Source of the DNA: Caldifarciminota bacterium
GTDB taxonomy: Bacteria; Hydrothermota; Tepidihabitantia; Tepidihabitantales; JAOUPE01
Assembly: GCA_029880025.1 (NCBI GenBank)
Contig: JAOUPE010000084.1
Location: 1 to 7,010, forward strand
Reading direction: 5' to 3'
Length of the DNA: 7,010 nucleotides
Shown here: piece after piece, positions 6,498 through 7,010 of the stretch
How positions within the stretch are numbered: the first letter of the stretch is position 1
How the letters are laid out: every line of letters begins with the position of its first letter
The notes under the pieces: generated by a model
Told to the model about the DNA's origin: nothing
The model's input: only the letters and a program-made list of their open reading frames with translations
Database searches by the model: none
Program-made: the position numbers and the translations under genes

Positions 6498-6541
6498 CTC
6501 TCTGTGGTTAATATCTTGTGGGGAGAATGAAGGGTTCCCCC

Positions 6542-7010
6542 TCATTTAATTGATTTTAACTGAGTTTCAAGGATGCGGAGTAAATTATCGGCATCGATCG
6601 ATACATCCGGACAAACATAGAATGAGGCGGAAAGTTCGTCCAATCCTAATTTTTGAACCGTCTCAACTAAATCCGAGTAAATCGTTTTGGCTTTTTCTTC
6701 GGGTAAGGCGGAGACCAGTATCAATTCTCTTCTTTTTGGAAATATTTTTACGATATCATATGATAACGTCTTAGGTTGTAGCGCTTGGGCAATCTTATTT
6801 AATAGGGTATTGGCATTTGAATCCAGTCCCTGGGTGCAGGAGCTGGATGAATTTTTTATTGCTTCGTCGCTAAATTTGAAAAGAAAGGCGACGGTATGAC
6901 CAGATATATGTTTTGTCTGGCTTGAAATTGTCTTTAATGCAAAATTTAAATCGATAATCTCATTGTAAGCGGGTAAGGTGAAATAAAAGTTACTGCCCCT
7001 GCTTACTTCA
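6542..7010 (-). CDS. Sensor histidine kinase C-terminus with degenerate GGDEF-like domain (5' end outside window)
   Basis: The frame is open from the right edge to a TGA at 6542, showing the last 155 residues. The first visible residues, EVSRGSNFYFTLPA, match the final strand block of histidine-kinase ATPase domains (typically G.GS.F.FTLP), so most of the kinase lies outside the window. About 135 residues then follow. From about visible residue 36 to the end the pattern resembles a GGDEF fold: a VAFLFKF strand, LLNKIAQAL helix (69-77), YDIVKIF (84-90), ELILVSALPEEKA (95-107), a helix, a strand (ASFYVCP), and a final DADNLLRILETQL helix. The catalytic GGDEF loop is replaced by PKRREL (91-96), so diguanylate cyclase activity is not expected; it may be a sensory or regulatory remnant. 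The GGDEF relation is pattern-based and moderate. The next gene on this strand is a response regulator, a likely partner. A TTG at 6724 could start a 60-codon gene but has no ribosome site. Confidence 0.75.
   Translation of the reverse strand, partial: EVSRGSNFYFTLPAYNEIIDLNFALKTISSQTKHISGHTVAFLFKFSDEAIKNSSSSCTQGLDSNANTLLNKIAQALQPKTLSYDIVKIFPKRRELILVSALPEEKAKTIYSDLVETVQKLGLDELSASFYVCPDVSIDADNLLRILETQLKSIK

Noticed and set aside
6542..6724. A separate 60-codon gene starting at 6724.
   Set aside because: The start would be TTG with no ribosome site, and the same frame is open without a stop to the right edge, beginning with a histidine-kinase ATPase motif. It is the tail of that larger gene.

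Overview
The window is an AT-rich piece of a bacterial chromosome in which every credible gene lies on the minus strand, so transcription runs from high to low coordinates. An outer-membrane-type beta-barrel, a lipoprotein and strong AGGAGG-type ribosome sites point to a diderm bacterium. The poly-gamma-glutamate genes, LVIVD-repeat lipoprotein and two-component proteins would fit an uncultivated candidate-phylum lineage (for example WOR-3-like or another FCB-related group). That placement is a guess; the sequence alone does not fix it.

Right part (about 7010-5856): the C-terminal end of a sensor histidine kinase that enters from the right edge. It appears to carry a degenerate GGDEF-like domain after the ATPase domain. 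A gap of about 200 bases follows, with a short perfect hairpin and a palindromic repeat, and then a stand-alone response regulator (receiver domain plus charged coiled-coil tail). Together these look like a two-component pair with no DNA-binding output in view.

Central and left part (5763 to the left edge): a tightly packed six-gene block, pgsB - pgsC - pgsW - duplicated-domain exported protein - beta-barrel protein - LVIVD lipoprotein. Four junctions overlap and the fifth has only a 4-base gap, so the block is almost certainly one operon. pgsB (Mur-ligase-like amide ligase) and pgsC (small membrane partner) match the Bacillus poly-gamma-glutamate synthase genes in motifs and length. pgsW is the extra membrane-anchored protein often found with them outside Bacillus. 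A candidate promoter sits so close to the pgsB ATG that its mRNA may be leaderless.

The most interesting reading is that the last three genes adapt poly-gamma-glutamate synthesis to a diderm envelope: synthesis at the inner membrane (PgsB/PgsC/PgsW), a periplasmic protein with two copies of one beta-rich domain, a barrel that could be the outer-membrane exit or anchor, and a surface or periplasmic lipoprotein. No PgsA/CapA-like or polymer-cleaving gene is visible, although the operon runs off the left edge.
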